DNA from: Pseudomonas brassicacearum
Lineage (GTDB): Bacteria > Pseudomonadota > Gammaproteobacteria > Pseudomonadales > Pseudomonadaceae
Length of the DNA: 64,000 bases
Direction of reading: 5' to 3'
Assembly (NCBI RefSeq): GCF_003732265.1
Contig: NZ_MOBK01000006.1
Span: 620,001-684,000 of the forward strand
A program made the translations under genes and the position numbers. Shown piece by piece: positions 8,184 through 15,840 of the stretch (positions within the stretch are counted from its first letter, which is position 1; every line of letters starts with the position of its first letter). Below the pieces are notes generated by a model that made no database searches, was not told where the DNA came from, and was given only the letters and a program-made list of their open reading frames with translations.

Positions 8184-8549
8184 ATGGACATGAGCGTGAA
8201 GCTGAACTTGTCTTATCCGGCGGCCAAGCACGCGACCCCGGTTGCCGACAAGCCCGCGGAAAAGCCTCGAGCGGAGCCCGCGAAAGTGGTCGACGTCAAG
8301 GAAGCGCGCAAGACTGCCCAGACTGAGCAGGACAAGCTGAAAATGGCTGTCCAGGAAATTGAAAAGTTCGTTCAGTCGGTCAAGCGTAACCTGGAGTTCT
8401 CGATTGATGAGCCTTCAGGGCAGGTTGTTGTAAAAGTCATTGCCAGCGAGTCGGGTGAGGTGGTTCGCCAGATCCCCAACGAAGAAGTCTTGAAACTGGC
8501 CAATAGTTTGAATGATGCAAGCAGCTTGTTGTTTAGCGCGAAAGCCTGA
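8184..8549 (+). CDS. flaG: FlaG family flagellar protein
   Basis: The 121-residue protein has the FlaG domain in its C-terminal half (MAVQEIEKFVQSVKRNLEFS, then VVVKVIASESGEVVRQIPNEE). FlaG proteins affect filament length; their biochemistry is poorly defined. The N-terminal 45 residues are Lys/Ala/Pro-rich and probably disordered. ATG codons occur at 8178, 8184 and 8190; AGAGG at 8171-8175 spaces best with 8184, giving MDMSVKLNLSYP. It lies between fliC and fliD as in other pseudomonads. Confidence 0.88.
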   Translation: MDMSVKLNLSYPAAKHATPVADKPAEKPRAEPAKVVDVKEARKTAQTEQDKLKMAVQEIEKFVQSVKRNLEFSIDEPSGQVVVKVIASESGEVVRQIPNEEVLKLANSLNDASSLLFSAKA

Positions 8550-8554
8550 CAGCT

Positions 8555-8570
8555 GGCACGAATTTTGTTG
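8555..8570 (+). promoter_or_regulatory. Candidate sigma-54 promoter of fliD, degenerate -12
   Basis: TGGCACG-N4-TTGT has a perfect -24 half (GG 8556-8557) and GT instead of GC ten bases later (8568-8569). An exact TTGC occurs 3 nt further on, which is the wrong spacing for sigma-54. A GTCAAAA motif lies 27 nt downstream, as at fliE and flhA, which favours the first register. Confidence 0.45.
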
Positions 8571-8595
8571 CTATGTTCTTTTGGGCGTTGTAGTG

Positions 8596-8602
8596 GTCAA
8601 AA
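8596..8602 (+). promoter_or_regulatory. GTCAAAA motif in fliD leader (FleQ-like)
   Basis: GTCAAAA lies 27 nt after the candidate -12 element of fliD. It resembles the left half of the published FleQ consensus GTCaNTAAAtTGAC, but the right half is missing here (GACCGG follows). Support comes mainly from the constant spacing seen also at fliE and flhA. Confidence 0.35.
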
Positions 8603-8631
8603 GACCGGCGACACACTGAAGGGAGTTCCAC

Positions 8632-10038
8632 ATGGCAAGTCCAATTTTACCGGGCACGGGTTTAGGTTCAGGCCTTGATACCGGTGCTATCGTCAAGGCC
8701 TTGGTCAACGCTGACAAAGCGGCCAAACAAGGTCAGATCGACCGTGGGACCGCCACCAACACGGGCAGCATCTCCGGGATTGGTACGCTGAAGTCGCTGC
8801 TGGCTACGTTCCAGAAAGCACTCACCGATCTGGGCAGCACGACCACCCCTCAGTTCACGGGTTATTCGGCAACGTCTTCCGACCCCAAAGTACTGACCTC
8901 AACGTCCAGCAACACTGCTGTTGCCGGCAATTACGTGGTCAAAGTCACCAGCCTGGCTACCTCCTCGAAAGTTGCCTCCGCGGCCTTTGCCGGCGGCGCG
9001 ACCAGTCCGATCACGGCAGGCACGCTGACCATCACCCAGAACGGCACCAGCTACCCGGTGACCGTCGGTGCGGGCGCCACGTTGCAGTCGGTGCGTGACT
9101 CGATCAACAGCCAGTACCAGGCCAGCGGCCTGAGCGCCAACATCGTGACCGACAGCTTCGGTTCGCGCCTGGTGTTGGGTTCGACCACGACCGGTGCAGG
9201 TTCCGATATCTCCGCCACCGGTATCCCTGAACTGACCATCGACGGCACCGCCGCGATGGCGGCCGTACCGACCGCGACCTCTTCCGGTGCCATAGGTGGC
9301 CTGGCTGCGGATGCAGTGTTCTCCGTGGATGGCCTGGCGATGACCAGCAAGTCCAACACCGTCGACAAGACGATCTCCGGCCTGAGCCTGGTGCTGACGG
9401 GTGCCGGTACATCGACCGTGAACGTTGCGACCAACAACGATGGTCTGAAGGCTTCGATCCAGAAGTTCGTTGATGCCTACAACGCTATCGCCAACGCTGT
9501 GACGTCCTTGACCAAGCCGTCCCTGGACGACGACGGCAAGCCAACCGTCGCTGCTGCGCTGACCGGTGACCCGCTGCCACGCTCGCTGCTGGCTGCCATT
9601 CGTGGCCCGCTGTCCCAGACCGGTGCCGGCGACAAGCTGACCGTGCTTTCGCAGTTGGGGATCACCACTGACCAGAAAACCGGTGCACTGAACTTTGACG
9701 GCACCAAGTTCACCGCCGCGATGAATGTGAAGAAGCTGGGTGGCGAGGTTCAGACCTTGTTTACCGGTACTAACGGCCTGATCGAGCGCATGAACAATGT
9801 GATCAAGCCGTACACCGATACCGGTGGCATCCTCGACACTCGCACCACCAACCTGAATGTGACCAAAACCAGGCTGGCCGCTGATCAGGCTAACTTGGAT
9901 CGTCGGGTCGAAACACTGACCGCGGTATTGACCAAAAAGTACAACGACATGGATACACTCGTTGGTAAATTGAAAGCGACAGCCAGCAACATCACCTCGA
10001 TGTTTGAGGCCATGGCCGCTCAACAGAAGAACTCGTAA
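8632..10038 (+). CDS. fliD: Flagellar filament cap protein
   Basis: The 468-residue HAP2 protein caps the filament tip and helps flagellin fold into place. The N-terminal FliD_N domain starts at PGTGLGSGLDTGAIVKALV (residues 6-24). FliD_C occupies about residues 220-450 (KFVDAYNAIANAVTSL; YTDTGGILDTRTTNLN). The C-terminal amphipathic segment needed for capping and FliT binding is present. There is a GGGAG ribosome site before ATG 8632. Length is usual for Pseudomonas. A bidirectional terminator follows directly. Confidence 0.96.
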   Translation: MASPILPGTGLGSGLDTGAIVKALVNADKAAKQGQIDRGTATNTGSISGIGTLKSLLATFQKALTDLGSTTTPQFTGYSATSSDPKVLTSTSSNTAVAGNYVVKVTSLATSSKVASAAFAGGATSPITAGTLTITQNGTSYPVTVGAGATLQSVRDSINSQYQASGLSANIVTDSFGSRLVLGSTTTGAGSDISATGIPELTIDGTAAMAAVPTATSSGAIGGLAADAVFSVDGLAMTSKSNTVDKTISGLSLVLTGAGTSTVNVATNNDGLKASIQKFVDAYNAIANAVTSLTKPSLDDDGKPTVAAALTGDPLPRSLLAAIRGPLSQTGAGDKLTVLSQLGITTDQKTGALNFDGTKFTAAMNVKKLGGEVQTLFTGTNGLIERMNNVIKPYTDTGGILDTRTTNLNVTKTRLAADQANLDRRVETLTAVLTKKYNDMDTLVGKLKATASNITSMFEAMAAQQKNS

Positions 10039-10051
10039 CACGCATAACGCC

Positions 10052-10089
10052 AAAAGCCCGGCAGCGTTTTCAAGCGCTCCGGGCTTTTT
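10052..10089. terminator. Bidirectional terminator after fliD
   Basis: AAAAGCCCGG (10052-10061) and CCGGGCTTTT (10079-10088) form a 10-bp stem with an inner CAGCG/CGCT extension, flanked by A and T runs. It separates fliD from fliS transcriptionally and fits the separate sigma-28 promoter found just after it. Confidence 0.85.
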
Positions 10090-10100
10090 GCATTTGAATC

Positions 10101-10127
10101 TAAAGTTTTTTGACGCGTCGTCGATAC
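10101..10127 (+). promoter_or_regulatory. Sigma-28 (FliA) promoter of fliS
   Basis: TAAAGTTT (10101-10108) is identical to the E. coli sigma-28 -35 element, followed by 11 nt and GTCGATAC (10120-10127) against GCCGATAA. It lies 40 nt upstream of the fliS ATG and 12 nt after the fliD terminator. Confidence 0.8.
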
Positions 10128-10166
10128 ACTGGTTATACGAACTACAGCATTTTGATGAGGTACAAC

Positions 10167-10562
10167 ATGAATCCAATGTTAGCCCTTCGCCAATACAAGA
10201 AGATTGGCGCTCAGGCGCAAACTTCCGAAGCCAGCCCGCATCGTCTGGTGCAGATGTTGATGGAAGGCGGGCTGGACCGTATCGCCCAGGCCAAGGGTGC
10301 GATGGAACGCAAAGACATTCCGAACAAGGGTATTCTGATCGGCAAGGCCATCGGCATCATCGGTGGGTTGCGTGAAGGTCTGGACCTTGAGAATTCTGTT
10401 GAGACCGTCGGTGAACTGGATAACCTGTACACCTACATGATGAAGCGTCTGGCTGAAGCCAACATCAAGACTGATCCTGCGATTCTCGACGAAGTGGCTG
10501 ATCTGCTTCGAACAGTCAAAGACGGTTGGGATGCGATTGCCGCACCGGGTCCGCAGTTTTAA
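10167..10562 (+). CDS. fliS: Flagellin export chaperone
   Basis: The 131-residue FliS binds the flagellin C-terminus and prevents early polymerisation in the cytoplasm. The family start (MNPMLALRQYKKIGAQAQ) and the segment PHRLVQMLMEGGLDRIAQAKGAME are clear. ATG 10167 has GATGAGG 6 nt upstream; an in-frame start at 10110 would add residues with no family counterpart and lies upstream of the sigma-28 -10 element. A fliT-like gene begins 10 nt after the stop. Confidence 0.95.
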   Translation: MNPMLALRQYKKIGAQAQTSEASPHRLVQMLMEGGLDRIAQAKGAMERKDIPNKGILIGKAIGIIGGLREGLDLENSVETVGELDNLYTYMMKRLAEANIKTDPAILDEVADLLRTVKDGWDAIAAPGPQF

Positions 10563-10572
10563 GGAGATCACC

Positions 10573-10869
10573 ATGAGTCTTGTATTGCAGCGAATCGAAC
10601 ACACCCGCGACGCCCTGGTCGGTGCATTGGCCGAGCGCAATTGGGAAGCCATCGGTGAGTTGGATCTGGCGTGCCGATCCTGCATGGAAGACGTTTTGAG
10701 TGAGGCTTCGGTGGACGAGGCCGCGTTGCGCGACAACCTTGAGGAGTTGCTGGGGGTGTACAAGCAGCTGCTTGAGGCCGCGACGGGGGAGAGGCAAGCG
10801 ATAGTCGATGAGATGTCGCAGATCCATCAAGCACAGAACGCGGCAAAGGTTTACCATCTGTTTGGTTAA
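10573..10869 (+). CDS. FliT-like flagellar protein
   Basis: The 98-residue, mostly helical, acidic protein follows fliS by 10 nt with an AAGGAG ribosome site. The location and the alpha-helical hairpin character fit the FliT/FliS-accessory family, which chaperones FliD or modulates flagellar regulators. Pairwise similarity to enteric FliT is weak, so the assignment rests largely on position. The conserved-looking core is IEHTRDALVGALAERNWEAI at the N-terminus. A 174-nt gap with the fleQ promoter region follows. Confidence 0.7.
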   Translation: MSLVLQRIEHTRDALVGALAERNWEAIGELDLACRSCMEDVLSEASVDEAALRDNLEELLGVYKQLLEAATGERQAIVDEMSQIHQAQNAAKVYHLFG

Positions 10870-10907
10870 TTAATCCTCGGTTAATCCAAACATAGTGCGC
10901 CATAAAT

Positions 10908-10936
10908 TTGACTGTGCACGGTTTTTTGACTTAACT
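10908..10936 (+). promoter_or_regulatory. Candidate sigma-70 promoter of fleQ
   Basis: TTGACT (10908-10913), a 17-nt spacer and TTAACT (10931-10936) lie in an AT-rich stretch upstream of fleQ. The -35 is good, the -10 is poor. A GCAAGC/GCTTGC hairpin (about 10982-10998) would lie in the leader. Confidence 0.3.
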
Positions 10937-11043
10937 AGTGGCTGGTTACAGATTTCAGGCGTGTACAGGCAGAATGTGTCTGCAAGCGTCTAGCTTGCCC
11001 CATCATTTTTGGGCATTGAGTTGACTAGGGAAGTTGCTATTGC

Positions 11044-12519
11044 ATGTGGCGTGAAACCAAAATTCTGCTGATTGATGACGATAGCGTCCGCCGCCGCGAC
11101 CTGGCGGTGATTTTAAATTTTCTCGGTGAAGAAAATTTACCCTGCGGAAGCCATGACTGGCAGCAGGCTGTCGGCTCTTTGTCATCAAGTCGTGAAGTGA
11201 TCTGTGTCCTGATCGGGACGGTCAATGCTCCTGGCGCACTTACGGGCTTGTTAAAGACACTCGCAACCTGGGATGAGTTCCTTCCGGTTTTGTTAATGGG
11301 CGATAATTCTTCCGTTGACCTGCCAGAAGACCAGCGCCGCCGAGTGCTTTCGACCCTCGAAATGCCGCCCAGCTACAGCAAACTGCTCGACTCCCTGCAC
11401 CGTGCCCAGGTCTATCGCGAGATGTACGACCAGGCCCGCGAGCGCGGTCGTCACCGTGAACCCAATCTGTTCCGCAGCCTTGTCGGCACCAGCCGGGCGA
11501 TTCAACACGTCCGTCAGATGATGCAGCAAGTGGCCGACACCGACGCCAGCGTGCTGATCCTCGGTGAGTCCGGCACGGGCAAGGAAGTGGTTGCGCGCAA
11601 CTTGCATTACCACTCCAAGCGTCGTGACGCGCCGTTCGTGCCGGTCAACTGCGGGGCGATCCCGGCCGAGTTGCTGGAAAGCGAATTGTTCGGCCACGAG
11701 AAGGGCGCCTTTACCGGGGCGATCACCAGCCGTGCCGGACGTTTCGAACTGGCCAACGGCGGCACATTGTTCCTCGATGAAATCGGCGACATGCCGCTGC
11801 CGATGCAGGTCAAGTTGCTGCGCGTGCTGCAGGAACGCACCTTCGAGCGCGTGGGCAGCAACAAGACCCAAAGCGTCGACGTGCGCATCATTGCCGCGAC
11901 CCACAAGAATCTCGAAAGCATGATCGAGATCGGCACCTTCCGCGAAGACTTGTACTACCGCCTGAACGTGTTCCCGATCGAGATGGCGCCGCTGCGCGAG
12001 CGCGTCGAAGACATCCCGTTGCTGATGAACGAGTTGATCTCGCGCATGGAGCATGAGAAGCGCGGTTCGATTCGTTTCAACTCGGCAGCGATCATGTCGC
12101 TGTGCCGTCACGGCTGGCCGGGCAACGTTCGCGAACTCGCCAACCTGGTGGAGCGCATGGCGATCATGCACCCGTACGGCGTGATCGGCGTGGTCGAGTT
12201 GCCGAAGAAATTCCGCTACGTCGACGACGAAGACGAGCAACTGGTCGACAGCCTGCGCAGCGATCTGGAAGAACGGGTGGCCATCAACGGTCACACCCCT
12301 GACTTCACCGCCAACGCCATGCTGCCGCCCGAAGGCCTGGACCTGAAGGACTACCTCGGTGGTCTGGAACAGGGCCTGATTCAGCAGGCGCTGGATGATG
12401 CCAATGGCATCGTCGCACGCGCCGCTGAACGCCTGCGGATTCGTCGCACCACGCTGGTGGAAAAGATGCGCAAGTACGGCATGAGCCGTCGCGATGGAGA
12501 TGAACAGGCGGATGATTGA
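11044..12519 (+). CDS. fleQ: Master flagellar regulator, sigma-54 enhancer-binding protein
   Basis: The 491-residue FleQ activates the class II flagellar genes with RpoN; in P. aeruginosa it also binds c-di-GMP and FleN. Residues 1 to about 120 are a degenerate receiver. The AAA+ domain (about 140-375) has Walker A GESGTGKE, the sigma-54 contact loop GAFTGA and Walker [11 protein letters not shown]. The C-terminal Fis-type helix-turn-helix is [23 protein letters not shown] 11044 has no strong ribosome site, but [13 protein letters not shown] matches the family start. No sigma-54 promoter precedes it, as expected for a gene at the top of the cascade. Confidence 0.96.
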   Translation: MWRETKILLIDDDSVRRRDLAVILNFLGEENLPCGSHDWQQAVGSLSSSREVICVLIGTVNAPGALTGLLKTLATWDEFLPVLLMGDNSSVDLPEDQRRRVLSTLEMPPSYSKLLDSLHRAQVYREMYDQARERGRHREPNLFRSLVGTSRAIQHVRQMMQQVADTDASVLILGESGTGKEVVARNLHYHSKRRDAPFVPVNCGAIPAELLESELFGHEKGAFTGAITSRAGRFELANGGTLFLDEIGDMPLPMQVKLLRVLQERTFERVGSNKTQSVDVRIIAATHKNLESMIEIGTFREDLYYRLNVFPIEMAPLRERVEDIPLLMNELISRMEHEKRGSIRFNSAAIMSLCRHGWPGNVRELANLVERMAIMHPYGVIGVVELPKKFRYVDDEDEQLVDSLRSDLEERVAINGHTPDFTANAMLPPEGLDLKDYLGGLEQGLIQQALDDANGIVARAAERLRIRRTTLVEKMRKYGMSRRDGDEQADD

Positions 12520-12530
12520 CGCCTGTTTTT
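12503..12530 (+). terminator. Terminator overlapping the fleQ stop codon
   Basis: AACAGGCG (12503-12510) pairs with CGCCTGTT (12520-12527) followed by T residues. The fleQ stop (12517-12519) lies in the loop side of the hairpin. It separates fleQ from fleSR. Confidence 0.7.
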
Positions 12531-12560
12531 CAAGTCGTTCATTTTTGGGCGGTTTTTTTT

Positions 12561-12576
12561 AGGCACGGGTATTGCT
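12561..12576 (+). promoter_or_regulatory. Sigma-54 promoter of fleSR
   Basis: AGGCACGGGTATTGCT has GG (12562-12563) and GC (12574-12575) separated by exactly 10 nt and matches YTGGCACG-N4-TTGCW except at the first base. It lies 54 nt before fleS. fleSR is FleQ/RpoN-dependent in P. aeruginosa. Confidence 0.85.
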
Positions 12577-12629
12577 ACGTCCCTCGCAACGTTCCGTTTA
12601 ACTGACGGTCAGCCAAGCGAGAGAGCACA

Positions 12630-13853
12630 ATGCCCCAAGCCGCCCAGATGTCTCCTGTCCCTGACGCTTCGGGACAACCGTCGTCCGTAGAGCAGGCAAG
12701 CCGGCTTGGCCTTGAGCAGGCGTTTGCGCTGTTCAGCCAGATGTCGAGTCAACTGACCGATTCCTACAGCATGCTTGAAGCCCGGGTCACCGAGCTCAAG
12801 GGCGAGTTGGCCGTGGTCAGTGCCCAGCGCATGCAAGAGCTGGCGGAAAAAGAACGCCTGGCCAATCGTCTGCAAAATCTCCTCGACCTGTTGCCTGGCG
12901 GCGTCATCGTCATCGATGCCCAAGGCATCGTGCGCGAAGCCAATCCGGCAGCCTGTGAGTTGCTCGGGTTGCCGCTCGAAGGCGAACTCTGGCGTCACGT
13001 CATCGCCCGATGCTTTGCGCCTCGCAAGGACGACGGTCACGAAATCTCGCTCAAGGACGGTCGGCGTCTGTCGATCGCCACTCGCTCGCTGGACGCCGAA
13101 CCGGGTCAGTTGGTGCTGCTCAACGACTTGACTGAAACCCGTCATCTGCAAGATCAACTGGCCCGTCACGAACGCTTGTCTTCCCTGGGCCGAATGGTCG
13201 CCTCGCTGGCGCATCAGATTCGCACGCCATTGTCGGCCGCCTTGCTTTACGCCAGTCACCTGACCGAGCAGGAACTGCCGGTCGCCACGCAGCAGCGTTT
13301 TGCCGGTCGCCTGAAAGAGCGTCTGCATGAGCTTGAGCATCAGGTGCGCGACATGCTGGTGTTCGCTCGCGGCGAGCTGCCGCTGACCGATCGCGTCACG
13401 CCCAAACAACTGATGCAATCGCTGCAAGCGGCAGCACTGACCCATGTTCAGGACTTGCCAGTGCGTTGGCAGTGCGACAGTCATGCCGGCGAGTTGCTGT
13501 GCAATCGTGACACGCTGATCGGGGCGATCCTAAACCTGATCGAGAATGCGATTCAGGCGAGTGCCGGTGATGTCCGTTTGAAGGTTCACTTGTACACCCG
13601 CGAAGACAACCTGCGTGTGTGTGTCAGCGACAGCGGCAGTGGCATCGACAGCGCTGTGCTGGCGCGTCTGGGTGAACCATTTTTTACCACCAAGACCACC
13701 GGGACCGGCCTGGGCCTGACTGTGGTCAAGGCCGTGGCGCGTGCGCATCAGGGCGAATTGCAACTGCGCTCGCAGCCGGGGCGCGGCACTTGTGCGCTGG
13801 TGTCCCTGCCGCTTTTTTCGGGTGACAAGCCCGGCGCTCAGGGAGCGGAATGA
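12630..13853 (+). CDS. fleS: Flagellar sensor histidine kinase
   Basis: The 407-residue cytoplasmic kinase FleS phosphorylates FleR. It has an N-terminal helical segment (about 25-85), a PAS domain (about 85-170), a dimerisation/phosphoacceptor domain with His195 in ASLAHQIRTP, and an ATPase domain with N box LIENAIQAS, G1 DSGSGID and G2 TGTGLGL. There is no membrane segment, so any signal is sensed in the cytoplasm. Its stop overlaps the fleR start as ATGA. Confidence 0.95.
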   Translation: MPQAAQMSPVPDASGQPSSVEQASRLGLEQAFALFSQMSSQLTDSYSMLEARVTELKGELAVVSAQRMQELAEKERLANRLQNLLDLLPGGVIVIDAQGIVREANPAACELLGLPLEGELWRHVIARCFAPRKDDGHEISLKDGRRLSIATRSLDAEPGQLVLLNDLTETRHLQDQLARHERLSSLGRMVASLAHQIRTPLSAALLYASHLTEQELPVATQQRFAGRLKERLHELEHQVRDMLVFARGELPLTDRVTPKQLMQSLQAAALTHVQDLPVRWQCDSHAGELLCNRDTLIGAILNLIENAIQASAGDVRLKVHLYTREDNLRVCVSDSGSGIDSAVLARLGEPFFTTKTTGTGLGLTVVKAVARAHQGELQLRSQPGRGTCALVSLPLFSGDKPGAQGAE

Positions 13854-15244
13854 AAGGCATGGCAATCAAGGTTCTACTGGTCGAGGATGACCGCGCGCTA
13901 CGCGAGGCACTGGCCGATACGCTGATGCTGGCGGGGCACGATTTCAAGGCGGTCGGTTCGGCCGAAGACGCGTTGGCGGCAGTGGCCGTCGAGGCGTTCA
14001 GTCTGGTAATCAGTGACGTCAACATGCCGGGCATGGACGGGCATCAGTTGCTCGGCTTGTTGCGGGCGCGTCAGCCGCAACTGCCGGTGTTGCTGATGAC
14101 GGCCCATGGCGCCGTCGAGCGCGCAGTCGATGCGATGCGCCGGGGTGCAGTGGATTATCTGGTCAAGCCGTTCGAACCCAAGGCGTTGCTGGATTTGGTC
14201 GCGCGTCACGCGTTGGGCAATCTCGGTGCGGCTGAGGGCGAAGGTCCGGTCGCGTTCGAGCCGGCCAGCGCGCAATTGCTGGAGTTGGCCGCCCGAGTGG
14301 CGCGCAGTGATTCCACGGTATTGATCTCTGGCGAGTCCGGCACCGGCAAGGAAGTGTTGGCCCGCTATATCCATCAGCATTCCCATCGCGCCAGTCAGCC
14401 GTTTATTGCGATCAACTGCGCCGCGATCCCCGACAACATGCTCGAAGCCACATTGTTCGGTCATGAAAAGGGCTCGTTCACCGGCGCCATCGCTGCGCAG
14501 GCCGGCAAGTTCGAACAAGCTGACGGCGGCACGATTCTGCTCGACGAAATCTCCGAAATGCCCCTCGGACTGCAGGCCAAGTTGCTGCGGGTTTTGCAGG
14601 AGCGTGAAGTCGAGCGCGTTGGCGCACGCAAAACCATCACCCTGGACATTCGGGTCGTCGCCACGACCAACCGTGATCTGGCCGGTGAAGTGGCGGCGGG
14701 GCGTTTTCGTGAAGACCTTTACTATCGATTGTCGGTTTTTCCGCTGGCCTGGCGTCCGCTGCGCGAGCGCACCGCCGACATCCTGCCGCTGGCCGAGCGA
14801 CTGCTGGCCAAACACGTCAATAAAATGAAGCACGCGGCGGCGAAGCTGTCGCCCGAGGCGCAGGCGTGCCTGATCGGTTATCCGTGGCCGGGCAACGTGC
14901 GTGAGCTGGACAACGCGATCCAGCGTGCGTTGATTCTGCAGCAGGGTGGTTTGATCCAGCCGCAGGATTTCTGCCTGTCCGGGCCGGTGGCCTGTGCGCC
15001 GTTGCCGGCGTTGGCAGCTGCACCGTTACGAGCGGTCGAGGTGGATGCTGAATCGGCTGGCGCGTTGGGCGATGACCTGCGCCGCAGGGAATTCCAGATG
15101 ATCATCGACACCTTGCGCTCCGAGCGCGGCCGTCGCAAAGAGGCTGCCGAGCGCCTGGGTATCAGCCCGCGCACCTTGCGCTACAAGCTGGCGCAGATGC
15201 GTGATGCCGGCATGGACGTGGAAGCGTATCTGTTCGCCACCTGA
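13850..15244 (+). CDS. fleR: Flagellar sigma-54-dependent response regulator
   Basis: The 464-residue FleR activates class III genes (hook and basal body) with RpoN. The receiver domain carries the phosphoacceptor Asp56 in VISDVNMPGMDG and the conserved EDD. The AAA+ domain has GESGTGKEV and Walker B GTILLDEISE; the sigma-54 loop reads GSFTGA rather than GAFTGA. The C-terminus has the Fis-type helix-turn-helix RGRRKEAAERLGISPRTLRYKL. GGGAG precedes ATG 13850; a second ATG at 13859 is possible. Confidence 0.95.
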   Translation: MKGMAIKVLLVEDDRALREALADTLMLAGHDFKAVGSAEDALAAVAVEAFSLVISDVNMPGMDGHQLLGLLRARQPQLPVLLMTAHGAVERAVDAMRRGAVDYLVKPFEPKALLDLVARHALGNLGAAEGEGPVAFEPASAQLLELAARVARSDSTVLISGESGTGKEVLARYIHQHSHRASQPFIAINCAAIPDNMLEATLFGHEKGSFTGAIAAQAGKFEQADGGTILLDEISEMPLGLQAKLLRVLQEREVERVGARKTITLDIRVVATTNRDLAGEVAAGRFREDLYYRLSVFPLAWRPLRERTADILPLAERLLAKHVNKMKHAAAKLSPEAQACLIGYPWPGNVRELDNAIQRALILQQGGLIQPQDFCLSGPVACAPLPALAAAPLRAVEVDAESAGALGDDLRRREFQMIIDTLRSERGRRKEAAERLGISPRTLRYKLAQMRDAGMDVEAYLFAT

Positions 15245-15274
15245 AAGTTGACGCACACAACACCGATTTAAAAC

Positions 15275-15363
15275 TGTGGGAGCGAGCCTGCTCGCGAAGA
15301 GGGAGTGTCAGCCGACATCAATGTGTCTGTCACACCGCCTTCGCGAGCAGGCTCGCTCCCACA
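15275..15363. repeat. REP inverted pair between fleR and fliE
   Basis: Two 23-nt units in opposite orientation (15275-15297 and 15341-15363) share the TGTGGGAGCGAGCCTGCTCG-type core. Each unit contains its own short palindrome (GAGCCTGCTC). They are short extragenic palindromes of the fluorescent-Pseudomonas type. Confidence 0.9.
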
Positions 15364-15419
15364 ATGGTTTTGTGGTGAACCATGGACCGAAGGGCTTTTG
15401 TGTAGGGCAATCACGGAGC

Positions 15420-15435
15420 TGGCACCCTTGTTGCT
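15420..15435 (+). promoter_or_regulatory. Sigma-54 promoter of fliEFGHIJ
   Basis: TGGCACCCTTGTTGCT is a near-perfect -24/-12 element with GG and GC 10 nt apart, 62 nt before fliE. Confidence 0.92.
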
Positions 15436-15461
15436 AACACCTCAGTACCCGCCGAGTGAGT

Positions 15462-15474
15462 GTCAAAAAATTGC
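15462..15474 (+). promoter_or_regulatory. Putative FleQ site in fliE leader
   Basis: GTCAAAAAATTGC resembles the FleQ consensus GTCaNTAAAtTGAC and begins 28 nt after the -12 C. In P. aeruginosa FleQ is known to bind downstream of the RpoN site at fliE, flhA and fliL. The assignment is by motif and position. Confidence 0.55.
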
Positions 15475-15496
15475 GGGTCGCCAACGAGAGTAGATC

Positions 15497-15826
15497 ATGA
15501 GCCAAGGTATTGAATTTAATCGGTTGATGCTGGATATGCGTTCCATGCAAATGGATGCCATGTCTGCGCCGAAATCGACTGCCGCAGTCCCTGAACTGGG
15601 TGGCAGCAGCTTTTCCGACATGCTCGGTCAAGCCGTCAATAAAGTGAACGACACTCAGCAGGCGTCCAATCAGTTGGCCAGTGCCTTCGAGATCGGCAAA
15701 AGCGGCGTCGATCTGACGGACGTGATGATTTCCTCACAGAAGGCCAGCGTGTCTTTCCAGGCGTTGACGCAAGTGCGCAACAAGCTGGTTCAGGCTTACC
15801 AAGACATCATGCAGATGCCGGTTTAA
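15497..15826 (+). CDS. fliE: Flagellar hook-basal body protein FliE
   Basis: The 109-residue FliE links the MS ring to the rod and is among the first proteins exported. The C-terminal family signature [37 protein letters not shown] helix is present (residues about 75-107). ATG 15497 follows a leader with the sigma-54 promoter. It heads the fliEFGHIJ operon; fliF starts 14 nt after its stop. Confidence 0.95.
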   Translation: MSQGIEFNRLMLDMRSMQMDAMSAPKSTAAVPELGGSSFSDMLGQAVNKVNDTQQASNQLASAFEIGKSGVDLTDVMISSQKASVSFQALTQVRNKLVQAYQDIMQMPV

Positions 15827-15840
15827 GGACGAATTGAGTC

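Noticed and set aside
8555..8573. TGGCAC with TTGCT as a standard sigma-54 promoter of fliD
   Set aside because: The distance between GG and GC is 13 nt instead of 10, which is not tolerated. Only the degenerate register with TTGT is kept as a candidate.
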